Assembly (NCBI GenBank): GCA_934636865.1
Contig: CAKUBI010000027.1
Span: 1 to 24,320, forward strand
Direction of reading: 5' to 3'
DNA length: 24,320 bases
DNA from: an uncultured Oscillospiraceae bacterium
GTDB taxonomy: Bacteria; Bacillota; Clostridia; Oscillospirales; Oscillospiraceae
Both the position numbers and the translations under genes were made by a program. The notes under the pieces are model-generated. The model was not told the origin of the DNA. It saw nothing but the letters and a program-made list of their open reading frames with translations, and did no database searches. Each line of letters opens with the position of its first letter. Position 1 is the first letter of the stretch. This document shows, piece by piece, positions 13,048 to 20,955 of the stretch.

Positions 13048-13077
13048 GACAGGCGGACAAAAACAAAGGAAACGACG

Positions 13078-14193
13078 GTGAGAGAGATGAAAACAGCGCT
13101 TGTGACGGACGCAAAATACCGCTCTTCGATCGCGGCGGTGCGCGCGCTGCACCGCGCGGGCTACCGCGTGGTGGTGACGCAGACGCGAAACGACGTGAAG
13201 AGCGCGCCCGCGGTGTCGGTGTCGAAATCCTGCGGCGCCTTCCGCTGGATCGACGGCGGCTGCGCGGACGCGGGCTACGGCGACAAGCTTCTGGACGTGC
13301 TCCGGGAATATGACCATCCGGTGCTGTTCTGCGTCGGCGCGGTGACGCTCAACACCGCTGCCGCGCGGCGGGAGGAATTCGCCGCGCTGGCGGATTTTCT
13401 CATCGCGCCGAAGGAGACGCTCGACGCGCTCAACGACAAGGAGACGGTGCACGGGCGCGCGCTGTCGCTCGGCATTCCCGTGCCGCGCGAGTATGACGGC
13501 GCGCCGGAGCAGTATCCCGTCGTCGTCAAGCCGCACTGCGGCGAGAAGTTCGGCCTCAAGGCCGCCGACCGCTATGCCGTCGCGAAGGACCGGACGGAGT
13601 TCGACACGATCATGGAAAAAATGCGGCGCTATGACCCCAGCCCCATCGTGCAGCAGAAGGTCACGGGCGCGGGCGCGGGCGTGAGCCTGCTTTTGGGGCG
13701 GGAGAGCGAGCTTTTGGGCGCGCTGTGCCACCGCCGCGTGCGCGAGTACCCCATCACGGGCGGTCCGTCCACCTGCTGCGAGAGCTTTTATGACGAAAGC
13801 ATGATCGCTCAGGCTTATGCACTGCTCAAGTCCTTTCACTTTACAGGCCTTGCCATGGTAGAATTCAAGGGCGACTGCATTTTGGAGGTCAACCCCCGCG
13901 TGTGGGGCAGCTTTCCGATGACCGAGGCGGCGAAAAGCCCTATCGTCGCGCACTATGCGCGCGCCGCGGCGGGGGAGACGGTCGAATATGAGCCGCAGGA
14001 TTATGAAACGGGCGTGAAGATGCGCTTTCTGCTCAACGATACGCTCGCCGCGCTCAGCTATCTGAAGGCCGGGCGCATCAAAGAGGGGCTGCGCGGTCTT
14101 GGCGATTTCTTCACTGCGAAGGAAGCGCTGCGCGCGAAGGGTGACAACGCCGTCATGCGCGCGTATCTGAAAAAGAGCCTTCTTGGACGCTGA
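13078..14193 (+). CDS. ATP-grasp domain protein
   Basis: The 371-residue protein has an N-terminal Rossmann-like preATP domain (KTALVTDAKYRSSIAAVRALHRAGYRVVVTQ) and an ATP-grasp core: the KETLDALNDKETVHGRALSLGIPVPR entry, YPVVVKPHCGEKFGLKA with the ATP-contacting lysine, and the metal site VEFKGDCILEVNPRVWGSF, where E and N of EVNPR bind Mg. ATP-grasp enzymes join a carboxylate, activated as acyl-phosphate, to an amine or thiol. The substrate is not recognisable. The GTG start is preferred because AAAGGA lies seven bases upstream; ATG 13087 is the alternative. It is first in an operon with PHP and deacetylase genes. Confidence 0.85.
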   Translation: MREMKTALVTDAKYRSSIAAVRALHRAGYRVVVTQTRNDVKSAPAVSVSKSCGAFRWIDGGCADAGYGDKLLDVLREYDHPVLFCVGAVTLNTAAARREEFAALADFLIAPKETLDALNDKETVHGRALSLGIPVPREYDGAPEQYPVVVKPHCGEKFGLKAADRYAVAKDRTEFDTIMEKMRRYDPSPIVQQKVTGAGAGVSLLLGRESELLGALCHRRVREYPITGGPSTCCESFYDESMIAQAYALLKSFHFTGLAMVEFKGDCILEVNPRVWGSFPMTEAAKSPIVAHYARAAAGETVEYEPQDYETGVKMRFLLNDTLAALSYLKAGRIKEGLRGLGDFFTAKEALRAKGDNAVMRAYLKKSLLGR

Positions 14194-14212
14194 GAGGAGA
14201 GAGAACGGGACC

Positions 14213-14962
14213 ATGGAAGTCCGATTGGATCTGCACATTCATTCAGAGCGGTCGTTCGACGGCTGCATGAGCCTTGACGAGATCGTCGCGCTCGCCCGTG
14301 CGCGCGGGCTGAACGGCGCGGCGGTCTGCGACCACGACCGCGTGCTGGACCGCGTGCCGCAGTACGACAATTTTCTGCTGATCCCCGCGACGGAGGTCTC
14401 GACCGAGCGCGGGCACCTGCTGGGCCTGTTTGTGACCGAAGCGATCGAAACGAAGCGCTTTGACGAAGCGCTGGACGCGATCCACGCGCAGGGCGGCCTT
14501 GCCGTGATGGCACACCCCTTCGAGCACAGCACAGACGCCCACCGGCTCGACGATGTGCTGAACCGGCTCGACGGGATCGAGGCCTTCAACAGCCGTGCCG
14601 ACCGCAAGAACCGCGGCGCGAACGCCATGGCGCTCGCGCTGGCGAAAAAGTGGGGCAAGCCCATCACCGCCGGCAGCGACGCGCACGTGCCCGAGGAGGT
14701 CGGCGGCGGCGTGACGGTGCTCGACGTGCCGGAGCTGACGCTGCCCGCCGTCCGCGCGGCGCTCGTGCAGGGGGCAAGGCGGCTCGAGGGAAAGCGCGGA
14801 CGCGCAATGTGCGTGGCGCACAGCCAGAAAACGAAACGGGAAAAGACAAGCGCAGGCGCAAAAAGCAAAGTAAAGGGGATGCTCTTTACAGTGAAATGCG
14901 CCTTGCAGGATATCATCACCAAGGAGGATGGATGGCATGTCATTGCTGGTCAAGATCGGTAA
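14213..14962 (+). CDS. PHP-domain metal-dependent phosphoesterase
   Basis: The 249-residue protein has the PHP metal-site motifs in order: DLHIHS (H8, H10), CDHD (about 39-42), PATEVS (E61), GHLLGLF (H68), VMAHPFEH and a final GSDAHVPEEVGGG. Stand-alone PHP proteins hydrolyse phosphate esters such as nucleoside 3',5'-bisphosphates or histidinol phosphate. The last 45 residues are a basic extension (KTKREKTSAGAKSKVKG) not part of the fold. I start at ATG 14213, behind AGGAGAGAG; the longer open frame starts inside the ATP-grasp gene. Its end overlaps the deacetylase gene by 26 bases. It is probably co-transcribed and acts in the same unknown pathway. Confidence 0.85.
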   Translation: MEVRLDLHIHSERSFDGCMSLDEIVALARARGLNGAAVCDHDRVLDRVPQYDNFLLIPATEVSTERGHLLGLFVTEAIETKRFDEALDAIHAQGGLAVMAHPFEHSTDAHRLDDVLNRLDGIEAFNSRADRKNRGANAMALALAKKWGKPITAGSDAHVPEEVGGGVTVLDVPELTLPAVRAALVQGARRLEGKRGRAMCVAHSQKTKREKTSAGAKSKVKGMLFTVKCALQDIITKEDGWHVIAGQDR

Positions 14963-16223
14963 AAAGGGAAAGAAGATCGTCAAAAAGCTCATCACGCCCG
15001 CGGAGAAGCACTATGTCGGCTACACGCGCCGCATCGAGCGCGTGAAAACGGACAAGCGCATCTGCGCCATGACGTTTGACGACGGCCCGATGGGCCTGCC
15101 TGCTTCGCCCGACCGCTTCGGCGGCAAAACGCTGACGGACGTGCTGCTCGACACGCTCGCGCAGTACGGCGCGAAGGGCAGCTTCGACGTGATCGGCGAC
15201 ACGAGCGAGAACTATCCCGACGAGGCGGGCAAGCTCGGCAGCGCGGCCTGGGGCGGCGTGAAGTTCGACCACTACCCGGACATCCACTGCGACGACAGGG
15301 GGGGCGCTGCGCACAACGACCGCCTGATCCGCCGCATGCTCGACGAGGGGCACCAGATCACGAACCACGGCTACCGCCACATCATCTTCGGCAAAAAGCC
15401 GTTTGTCTATGGCGCGCGCGAGTATCTGCCGGGCTTCGACGCGGCGGTCGCCGACCTGACGCGCTTGGATACGCTGATGAAGGAGCGCTACGGCTATGCG
15501 CTCACGCTTGCGCGTCCGCCGCATTACGTGGACAAGATGGCGGGCGGCTTTACGAGCTACGACGTTTACGACCGCATGGGTTATCAGTACATGGCCGCGT
15601 CGTTCGACGGCGCGGGCTGGCTGCCTTCCACGCACGAGGACCCCGAGCAGGCGCTTGAGGCCGAGATCAACGCGATGATCGAGCCGATGCGCAGGGCGCT
15701 TGAGAAGGACCCGGACTTCTTCTGCGGGCAGATCATCTTCCAGAAGGACGGCTACAACATGGCCAAGCGCACGCCGGTGGCCTTCGCGCTCGGCCGGCAG
15801 CTTGCACTGCTGAAGGAGTACGGCTATCGCGTCGTGAGCGTGGGCGAGCTGATGGAGGAGAGCCCGTTTACGGACGTTGGGCGGGATGATCCGCTCTTTG
15901 AAAAGCTCGCGGCCCTCGCCAAAACGCGCGCCGTTGCCTTCACGGACAACCGCCTGCGCCTTGACGACAAGATGACCGTCGGCGAGCTTGCGATGCTGCT
16001 CGCGCCGAGAGACGAGGCCATCGCCCGCCGCGTCGCCCAGCTGCGCAGGACCGGCAAGGCCGGGCCCTACGACGGCGCGCTGTCCTACTGCCGCGAGCAG
16101 GGCCTGACCGCCGCGAACGCGAAGGCGGAGGAACCTGTTGCAAACCTGCCGGAGGCAATGTTTGACAAGGTATCTGACTTTACGCGCCGCAGCGTCTACG
16201 CCGCCTGCCGCATGGAACAGTAA
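14937..16223 (+). CDS. Polysaccharide deacetylase (NodB-like) with SLH-like C-terminus
   Basis: The 428-residue protein has NodB motif 1 TFDDGP (46-51) and the metal motif HGYRH (144-148), so the Asp/His/His zinc site is complete, followed by LTLARPPHY (motif 3-like) and ISVGELM-type closing strands. The distance between motifs 1 and 2 is about twice the usual because of insertions. Residues about 311-358 (FTDVGRDDPLFEKLA ... DDKMTVGELAMLL) look like a single S-layer-homology module. No signal peptide or membrane helix is present: the N-terminus is basic (VKIGKKGKKIVKKLI). I start at ATG 14937, nine bases after AAGGAGG; ATG 14928 touches the Shine-Dalgarno. NodB enzymes remove N-acetyl groups from glycans; the substrate is unknown. 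Confidence 0.85.
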   Translation: MSLLVKIGKKGKKIVKKLITPAEKHYVGYTRRIERVKTDKRICAMTFDDGPMGLPASPDRFGGKTLTDVLLDTLAQYGAKGSFDVIGDTSENYPDEAGKLGSAAWGGVKFDHYPDIHCDDRGGAAHNDRLIRRMLDEGHQITNHGYRHIIFGKKPFVYGAREYLPGFDAAVADLTRLDTLMKERYGYALTLARPPHYVDKMAGGFTSYDVYDRMGYQYMAASFDGAGWLPSTHEDPEQALEAEINAMIEPMRRALEKDPDFFCGQIIFQKDGYNMAKRTPVAFALGRQLALLKEYGYRVVSVGELMEESPFTDVGRDDPLFEKLAALAKTRAVAFTDNRLRLDDKMTVGELAMLLAPRDEAIARRVAQLRRTGKAGPYDGALSYCREQGLTAANAKAEEPVANLPEAMFDKVSDFTRRSVYAACRMEQ

Positions 16224-16236
16224 CATATGTGACCGG

Positions 16237-16264
16237 AATACCTCCGCCGCAGGGCGGAGGTATT
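16237..16264 (+). terminator. Terminator of the ATP-grasp/PHP/deacetylase operon
   Basis: AATACCTCCGCC (16237-16248), loop GCAG, GGCGGAGGTATT (16253-16264), perfect 12-bp stem, followed by TTTCTG. Confidence 0.85.
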
Positions 16265-16321
16265 TTTCTGCCCTCGTCCACATAGGCTATGGCAGCAAAA
16301 AAGCGAAGGAGCGTGGACGGC

Positions 16322-17158
16322 ATGAAGCAGGGAAGAAGGCGGCGCGCGATGCCGTGCGGCGGCAGGCGCGCCGCGCCGGGGACGCGGCGAACGCCGCGCG
16401 GCGGGACGGACCGGACGCCGCGCATGGTCGTGCAGGTCATCGTCTGCGGGGCGCTGTTCGTCGCGCTCGTAGGGCTCAAGCTCATCATGCCGGACCATTT
16501 AAGCTCGCTGCGCGGCACGCTGGGGCAGTGGCTCGTGCGCGACGCGGACTTCGTCTCGGCCTTTTCCGCCGTGGGCCGCGCCGCGTCCGGCGAGCAGACC
16601 TGGGGCGATTCGCTGTCGGAGGCCTGCATTGCGGTCTTCGGCGGGGAGAAAAGGGCGCAGGAGGTCTCGGGCGAGCTCATCGGCGTCACCGTGCCGGAGC
16701 AGGACGCGCCGGAGATGGCCGATGCGCGCGAGCTGCCCGCGCTCGCCGTCGGCGAGCAGCGCATTTTGGGCTTTGCCTACGCCTGTCCGCTCTCCGGAAC
16801 GCTGACCTCGCCCTTCGGCTGGCGCGAGGACCCGAACAGCGGCGAGGAGTGCTTCCACTACGGCGTGGACATCGCGGGCGAGGAGGGGGCGAGCGTTGCC
16901 TGCTTTGCCGATGGTACCGTCGGCACGGTGGGGGAGAGCAATCTGCTCGGGAAGTATGTGACCGTCAACCACGAGAGCGGCTTTTCGACGCTTTACGCCC
17001 ATTGCAGCGCCGTCACGGTGAGCGCGGGGCAGAGCGTCCGAAAGGGCGATGAGCTTGCGCACGTCGGCTCCACCGGCAACGCGACGGGGCCGCATCTGCA
17101 CTTTGAGGTGCACGACGGCGGGGAGTATCTGAATCCCATCTACTATGTTGTTTCCTGA
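16322..17158 (+). CDS. M23 metallopeptidase, SpoIVFA-like
   Basis: A 278-residue protein: Arg-rich cytoplasmic N-terminus (1-34), one membrane helix (about 36-56, MVVQVIVCGALFVALVGLKLIM), a linker, and a C-terminal LytM/M23 domain (about 155-275). Zinc and catalytic residues look intact: H179 and D183 (HYGVD), H227 (LYAHC), H258 and H260 (HLH). The next gene is a SpoIVFB-like M50 protease; in B. subtilis SpoIVFA, also a membrane-anchored LytM protein, sits directly before and inhibits SpoIVFB in control of sigma-K processing. The same pairing is inferred here. I start at ATG 16322 behind AAGGAG; ATG 16289 lacks a ribosome binding site. Alternatively it is a cell-wall endopeptidase. Confidence 0.8.
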   Translation: MKQGRRRRAMPCGGRRAAPGTRRTPRGGTDRTPRMVVQVIVCGALFVALVGLKLIMPDHLSSLRGTLGQWLVRDADFVSAFSAVGRAASGEQTWGDSLSEACIAVFGGEKRAQEVSGELIGVTVPEQDAPEMADARELPALAVGEQRILGFAYACPLSGTLTSPFGWREDPNSGEECFHYGVDIAGEEGASVACFADGTVGTVGESNLLGKYVTVNHESGFSTLYAHCSAVTVSAGQSVRKGDELAHVGSTGNATGPHLHFEVHDGGEYLNPIYYVVS

Positions 17159-17765
17159 GCGGGGCGTGCACGCCTCGTGGAGCTTTTTCCTGCTGGTGCT
17201 GCTCGCGGCGGTCATCAGCCCGGCGGAGATCGTCGTATCTGTGCTGTTGGCCGCGGCGCTGCACGAGTGCGGGCACCTGCTTGCGCTGCGGGCTTACCGT
17301 GTGCCGGTCGAGGGGCTGCGGCTCTCGGCGCTCGGCGCGGTGCTGTATGCGCGCGGGGCGCGCAGGCTCTCCTACGGGCGGGAGCTGATCGTCACGCTCG
17401 CGGGCTGCGGCATGAATATTTTCTGCGGCGTGCTGACGGCGCTTCTGGCGCTGCGCCTTTCATGGGTGGAGGGCTTCGTGCTTGCGGGCGCGCACATCCT
17501 GCTCGCGGCGTTCAACCTGCTGCCCATCCCGCCGCTCGACGGCGCGCGGGCGCTGTATCTCATTGCGGCGTTCTTCCTCGGCCCGCTCGCGGGCGAGAGA
17601 ATCGCTGCGGTCACGGGACTTGTCTGCTCGTTGGCGCTCGTGAGCGCGGGGGTGTACGTCACGGCGGAGACGGGCGGGGGCACGCTCTTCCTGCTCGCGT
17701 CCCTTGCGCTGCTTTTCGGCGTGGTGCGGCGATCGGGGCTTGCGAAAAACGCAGGAAGAGTGTAA
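17145..17765 (+). CDS. M50 site-2 protease, SpoIVFB-like
   Basis: The 206-residue polytopic membrane protein has the site-2 protease zinc motif HECGH (H40, E41, H44) inside a hydrophobic helix and the second motif NLLPIPPLDGARAL (D132). Size and layout fit SpoIVFB, the intramembrane protease that cuts pro-sigma-K during sporulation; general S2P housekeeping enzymes (RseP type) are longer and carry PDZ domains, absent here. It overlaps the M23 gene by 14 bases, so translation is probably coupled. Its stop codon lies inside the following terminator stem and inside a predicted promoter for the next gene. Sporulation role is inference from family and neighbour. Confidence 0.85.
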   Translation: MLFPERGVHASWSFFLLVLLAAVISPAEIVVSVLLAAALHECGHLLALRAYRVPVEGLRLSALGAVLYARGARRLSYGRELIVTLAGCGMNIFCGVLTALLALRLSWVEGFVLAGAHILLAAFNLLPIPPLDGARALYLIAAFFLGPLAGERIAAVTGLVCSLALVSAGVYVTAETGGGTLFLLASLALLFGVVRRSGLAKNAGRV

Positions 17766-17768
17766 GAT
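17740..17768 (+). promoter_or_regulatory. Predicted promoter of the radical SAM gene, overlapping a terminator
   Basis: TTGCGA (17740-17745), 17-base spacer, TAAGAT (17763-17768). Initiation near 17775 would begin inside the left arm of the terminator hairpin, so this transcript could not form it. Confidence 0.45.
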
Positions 17769-17809
17769 AGCTCAAAATGGTTTTCTATGCCCATTTTGAG
17801 CTGTCTTAC
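17762..17809 (+). terminator. Strong terminator after the M50 gene
   Basis: Left arm 17762-17780 and right arm 17791-17809 pair over 19 bases with one G-U, loop TTTTCTATGC, followed by TTTTTCTTTTTC. The arm includes the stop codon of the M50 gene. Confidence 0.92.
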
Positions 17810-17835
17810 TTTTTCTTTTTCAAGGGAGATTTTTT

Positions 17836-19668
17836 GTGGATAAGAGACTGGAACGCATCCTGCCGCGCGTGCAGAAGCCCGCGCGCTACGTCGGCGGGGA
17901 ATTCAACGCCATCATGAAGGACAAGAGCAAGGTCGATACGCGCATCGCCTTCTGCTTTCCCGATACCTACGAGATCGGCATGTCAAACCTCGGCATGCGT
18001 ATCCTCTACGGCGTGATGAACAACATGGAGGGCGTGTGGTGCGAGCGCTGCTACGCCCCCTGGGGCGACATGGAGGAGGAGATGCGCAAGGCGCACATCC
18101 CGCTCTACGCGCTCGAATCCTTCGACCCGCTCAGCGAATTTGACATCATTGCTTTTTCTGTCGGCTATGAGATGGCGTTCCCCGCCATTCTCAACATGCT
18201 CGACCTTGCGGGCGTCCCGCTGCATTCGTCCGAGCGCACGGAGCTCACGCCGCTCGTCATCGCGGGCGGCACGGCCATGTATAACTGCGAGCCCATCGCG
18301 GACTTTCTGGACCTTGCCGTGATCGGCGAGGGCGAGGAGATGAACGTCGAGCTCATCGAGCTGCACCGCAGGGCGCGGCGCGAGGGCTGGAGCAAGCACG
18401 AATTTCTCATGCGGGCGGCGCGGCTGCGCGGCATCTATGTGCCGAGCCTTTACGACGTTGACTACAACGACGACGGCACGGTGAAGTTCATCACGCCCAA
18501 AGAGGGCGCGCCCAAAACGGTCCTCAAACGCGTCGTGCAGAACATGGACGAGGCCTACTATCCGACCAAAACCATCGTCCCCTCGACCGAGATCGTGCAG
18601 GACCGCGTCTCGCTCGAGCTGTTCCGCGGCTGCATCCGCGGCTGCCGGTTCTGTCAGGCGGGTTATGTCTACCGCCCGGTGCGCAGCCGCTCGGAAAAGC
18701 TCCTGCACCGCTACGCGGTCGAAGCCGTCGAGGATTCCGGCTATCAGGATGTGACGCTTTCCTCGCTTTCGACCTCCGACTATCCGGCGCTTGTGGAGCT
18801 GTGCGACGATCTGGAGGAATTCTGCGCCAGGCGGCACGTGAACCTCGCGCTGCCGTCGCTGCGCGCGGACAACTTCTCCATGGCGCTGATGGAGCGGCTG
18901 CAGAAGGGACGCAAGACGGGCCTTACCTTCGCGCCAGAGGCCGGCACGCAGCGCCTGCGCGACGCGATCAACAAAAACCTCACCGAGGAGGACCTGCTCG
19001 AATCCTGCCGCCGCGCGTTTTCGGGCGGCTACAGCGCCGTCAAGCTCTACTTCATGCTCGGCCTTCCGACCGAGACGGACGAGGACGTGCTCGGCATCGC
19101 CAAGATCGCGGACGACGTCTGGCAGGTCTGGCGCGACTGTACGCCCAACCGCTCGCGCGGCGTGCGCATCACGGTCTCGACCTCGTGGTTTGTGCCAAAG
19201 CCCCACACGGCCTTCCAGTGGGAGCCGCAGATCCCGATCGAGGAGTACGAGCGCCGCGTCAAGCTCCTGCGCGGGGCCATCCGCTCCAAGGCCATCCACT
19301 ATAACTGGCACCCCTCGCCCACGAGCTTTATGGAAGCGGTCATCTCCTGTGGCGACCGGCGGCTCTGCAAGGTGATCGAGACCGCCTGGCGCAAGGGCGA
19401 AACGCTCAGCGCCTGGGAGGATTACTTCAGTCTCGACCGCTGGATGGAGGCCTTTGAAGAGTGCGGCCTCGACCCGCACTTTTACGCCAACCGCCGCCGC
19501 AGCGAGAATGAGATCCTGCCGTGGAGCGCAGTTGCAACGGGCGTTTCCCCGGCGTATTTCAAGCGCGAGCACGCGCTCGCCTTTGAAGGCGTTACGACGC
19601 CGGACTGCCGCACCCACTGCAACGCCTGCGGCGCGAACTGCCTGGTAGGAGGGAAATGCAATGTCTAA
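17836..19668 (+). CDS. B12-binding-type radical SAM protein, TIGR03960 family
   Basis: The 610-residue protein begins with the family hallmark RILPRVQKPARYVGGEFN, then a B12-binding-like Rossmann region (FCFPDTYEIGMSNLGMRILY, GGTAMYNCEPIADFLDLAVIGEGEE), followed by the radical SAM domain with CIRGCRFC (CxxxCxxC for the 4Fe-4S cluster) and the SAM-binding segments TFAPEAGTQRLRD and KLYFMLGLPTETDED. The C-terminus ends in a Cys cluster (DCRTHCNACGANC). This is the TIGR03960 family; the reaction is not established, though it is usually encoded next to a TIGR03936 partner, as here. The GTG start lies eight bases after AGGGAG. It overlaps the next gene by 8 bases. Confidence 0.92.
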   Translation: MDKRLERILPRVQKPARYVGGEFNAIMKDKSKVDTRIAFCFPDTYEIGMSNLGMRILYGVMNNMEGVWCERCYAPWGDMEEEMRKAHIPLYALESFDPLSEFDIIAFSVGYEMAFPAILNMLDLAGVPLHSSERTELTPLVIAGGTAMYNCEPIADFLDLAVIGEGEEMNVELIELHRRARREGWSKHEFLMRAARLRGIYVPSLYDVDYNDDGTVKFITPKEGAPKTVLKRVVQNMDEAYYPTKTIVPSTEIVQDRVSLELFRGCIRGCRFCQAGYVYRPVRSRSEKLLHRYAVEAVEDSGYQDVTLSSLSTSDYPALVELCDDLEEFCARRHVNLALPSLRADNFSMALMERLQKGRKTGLTFAPEAGTQRLRDAINKNLTEEDLLESCRRAFSGGYSAVKLYFMLGLPTETDEDVLGIAKIADDVWQVWRDCTPNRSRGVRITVSTSWFVPKPHTAFQWEPQIPIEEYERRVKLLRGAIRSKAIHYNWHPSPTSFMEAVISCGDRRLCKVIETAWRKGETLSAWEDYFSLDRWMEAFEECGLDPHFYANRRRSENEILPWSAVATGVSPAYFKREHALAFEGVTTPDCRTHCNACGANCLVGGKCNV

Positions 19669-20323
19669 GCTGAGACTGATTTTCGTCAAGGAGCATCAGG
19701 CCTCCTACATTTCGCATCTCGACGTGATGCGCACCTTCCAGCGCGTGTTCCCGCGCGCGGGACTGTCCATCAAGCATTCCAACGGCTTCCATCCGCACCC
19801 GATTCTCTCCATTGTGCTGCCGCTGCCCGTGGGCCAGTCGAGTGATTGCGAGATCCTCGACTTTGAAAGCGTGGAGGACAGCACCGGCGAGGGGGTGGCC
19901 GAGGCGCTCAACACCGGCATGCCCGCGGGCCTTCGCGTGCTGGACTGCTATGCCGTCACGCGCCCCGTGCGCGAGATGACCTATCTTCGCGCGCGGCTCG
20001 AGATGGAGTACGACAACGGCGTGCCCGAGGGGGCGGCGGAGCGCATCCGCGAGCTCTTTGCGCGTCAAGAGGTGCTCGTTGAAAAGCGCACGAAGCACAA
20101 GGGCATGACCGAACTCAACATCGCGCCGCTCATCCGCTCGCTCACGCTCGAGCAGTGCGAGGGCATGATCGCCGGCGACGCCGTCGTCGCCGCGCAGGAC
20201 CCCGGCCTCAACCCCGCGCTCATCGGCGCGGCGGTCGCGCGGCACCTGCCGGAGCTTGCGCCGGACTTTGTCCGCGTGCGCCGCAAGGAGGTCTACGACG
20301 CGGAAATGAACGTTTTTCGCTAA
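19661..20323 (+). CDS. TIGR03936 family radical SAM-associated protein (DUF2344)
   Basis: The 220-residue protein opens with LRLIFVKEHQASYISHLDVMRTFQRVFPRAGL and KHSNGFHPHPILSIVLPLPVGQSSDCEILDF, both typical of the DUF2344/TIGR03936 family that always travels with TIGR03960 radical SAM proteins, either adjacent or fused. No cofactor motif of its own is visible, so it probably helps bind the substrate. GGAGG (inside the end of the previous gene) is its ribosome binding site, and the 8-base overlap argues for translational coupling. In many clostridia the pair is followed by rng, rplU and rpmA; here the next gene is rplS under its own promoter. Confidence 0.9.
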   Translation: MSKLRLIFVKEHQASYISHLDVMRTFQRVFPRAGLSIKHSNGFHPHPILSIVLPLPVGQSSDCEILDFESVEDSTGEGVAEALNTGMPAGLRVLDCYAVTRPVREMTYLRARLEMEYDNGVPEGAAERIRELFARQEVLVEKRTKHKGMTELNIAPLIRSLTLEQCEGMIAGDAVVAAQDPGLNPALIGAAVARHLPELAPDFVRVRRKEVYDAEMNVFR

Positions 20324-20350
20324 AGGACCGCGCGTTTTTGCAAAAAATGC

Positions 20351-20379
20351 TTGCATTTCACTTCCTTGTATGATATGCT
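20351..20379 (+). promoter_or_regulatory. Predicted promoter of rplS
   Basis: TTGCAT (20351-20356), 17-base spacer, TATGCT (20374-20379) preceded by TGA (extended -10). Start near 20386, giving a leader of about 99 nt. Confidence 0.6.
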
Positions 20380-20385
20380 ATCATA

Positions 20386-20484
20386 GCTTGAAAAGGGCGG
20401 TCCTCTGCCGTGCGCGGGTGAAACAGTCCCGGATGCGCCACAGAAAAGCGGTCAAGAACGCCTATAAATAGGAGGAAAATATCC
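20386..20484 (+). promoter_or_regulatory. Structured rplS 5' leader, possible L19 autoregulatory element
   Basis: The leader contains GGC/GCC pairing around GGTCCTCT, a stem built from GTGCGC and GCGCCAC enclosing GGG/CCC, and a small hairpin CCTA-TAAA-TAGG (about 20461-20472) that takes up the first bases of the Shine-Dalgarno TAGGAGG. L19 leaders that control rplS are known in Bacillota; whether this one belongs to that family was not tested. Confidence 0.4.
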
Positions 20485-20826
20485 ATGGATCTCATCAAAG
20501 AGCTCGAATCCCAGCAGCTGAAGAAGGAAATGCCCGTCATCAACGTCGGCGATACCGTCCGCGTTCACGTGAAGATCAAGGAAGGCTCCCGCGAGCGTAT
20601 CCAGGTCTTTGAGGGCATCGTCATCGCGAAGAAGCACGGCGGTCTCGAGGAGACCTTCACCGTCCGCCGTCTCGCCTACGGCGTCGGCGTGGAGAAGGTG
20701 TTCCCCATTCACTCCCCCCTCATCGAGAAGGTCGAGACCGTGCGCAGCGGTTATGTCCGCCGCGCCAAGCTGTATTACCTGCGCGGCCGCGTCGGTAAGG
20801 CTGCCAAGATCCGCGAGAAGCTGTAA
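20485..20826 (+). CDS. rplS: 50S ribosomal protein L19
   Basis: The 113-residue product is a full-length L19: [95 protein letters not shown]19 sits at the interface of the 30S and 50S subunits. TAGGAGG lies eight bases before the ATG. Gene order rplS, lepB, ylqF, rnhB is conserved in Bacillota, but a terminator follows rplS here, so the ribosomal gene is its own transcript. The trmD and rimM genes that often precede rplS are not present. Confidence 0.98.
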   Translation: MDLIKELESQQLKKEMPVINVGDTVRVHVKIKEGSRERIQVFEGIVIAKKHGGLEETFTVRRLAYGVGVEKVFPIHSPLIEKVETVRSGYVRRAKLYYLRGRVGKAAKIREKL

Positions 20827-20847
20827 GACAGATTCTTTGAGAACAAA

Positions 20848-20872
20848 AAAGCGTGGCGTTTCGCCGCGCTTT
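20848..20872 (+). terminator. Terminator of rplS
   Basis: AAAGCGTGGCG (20848-20858), TTT loop, CGCCGCGCTTT (20862-20872), 11-bp stem with one G-U, running into a T-tract to 20876. Confidence 0.88.
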
Positions 20873-20877
20873 TTTTG

Positions 20878-20905
20878 TTGCCTTTTGGAAAATTCGTGAT
20901 AAAAT
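20878..20905 (+). promoter_or_regulatory. Predicted promoter of the lepB-ylqF-rnhB-yraN group
   Basis: TTGCCT (20878-20883), 16-base spacer, TAAAAT (20900-20905) preceded by TGA (extended -10). It starts immediately after the rplS terminator. Confidence 0.55.
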
Positions 20906-20955
20906 ATTTAGATTAGAGAATCAGGCGCTTTCGCCATTTCAGGGAGAGATACACC

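Noticed and set aside
20324..20404. AGGACCGC and GCGGTCCT, complementary octamers flanking the rplS promoter
   Set aside because: Eight bases at a distance of 65 in a GC-rich region is expected by chance, and no U-tract follows.
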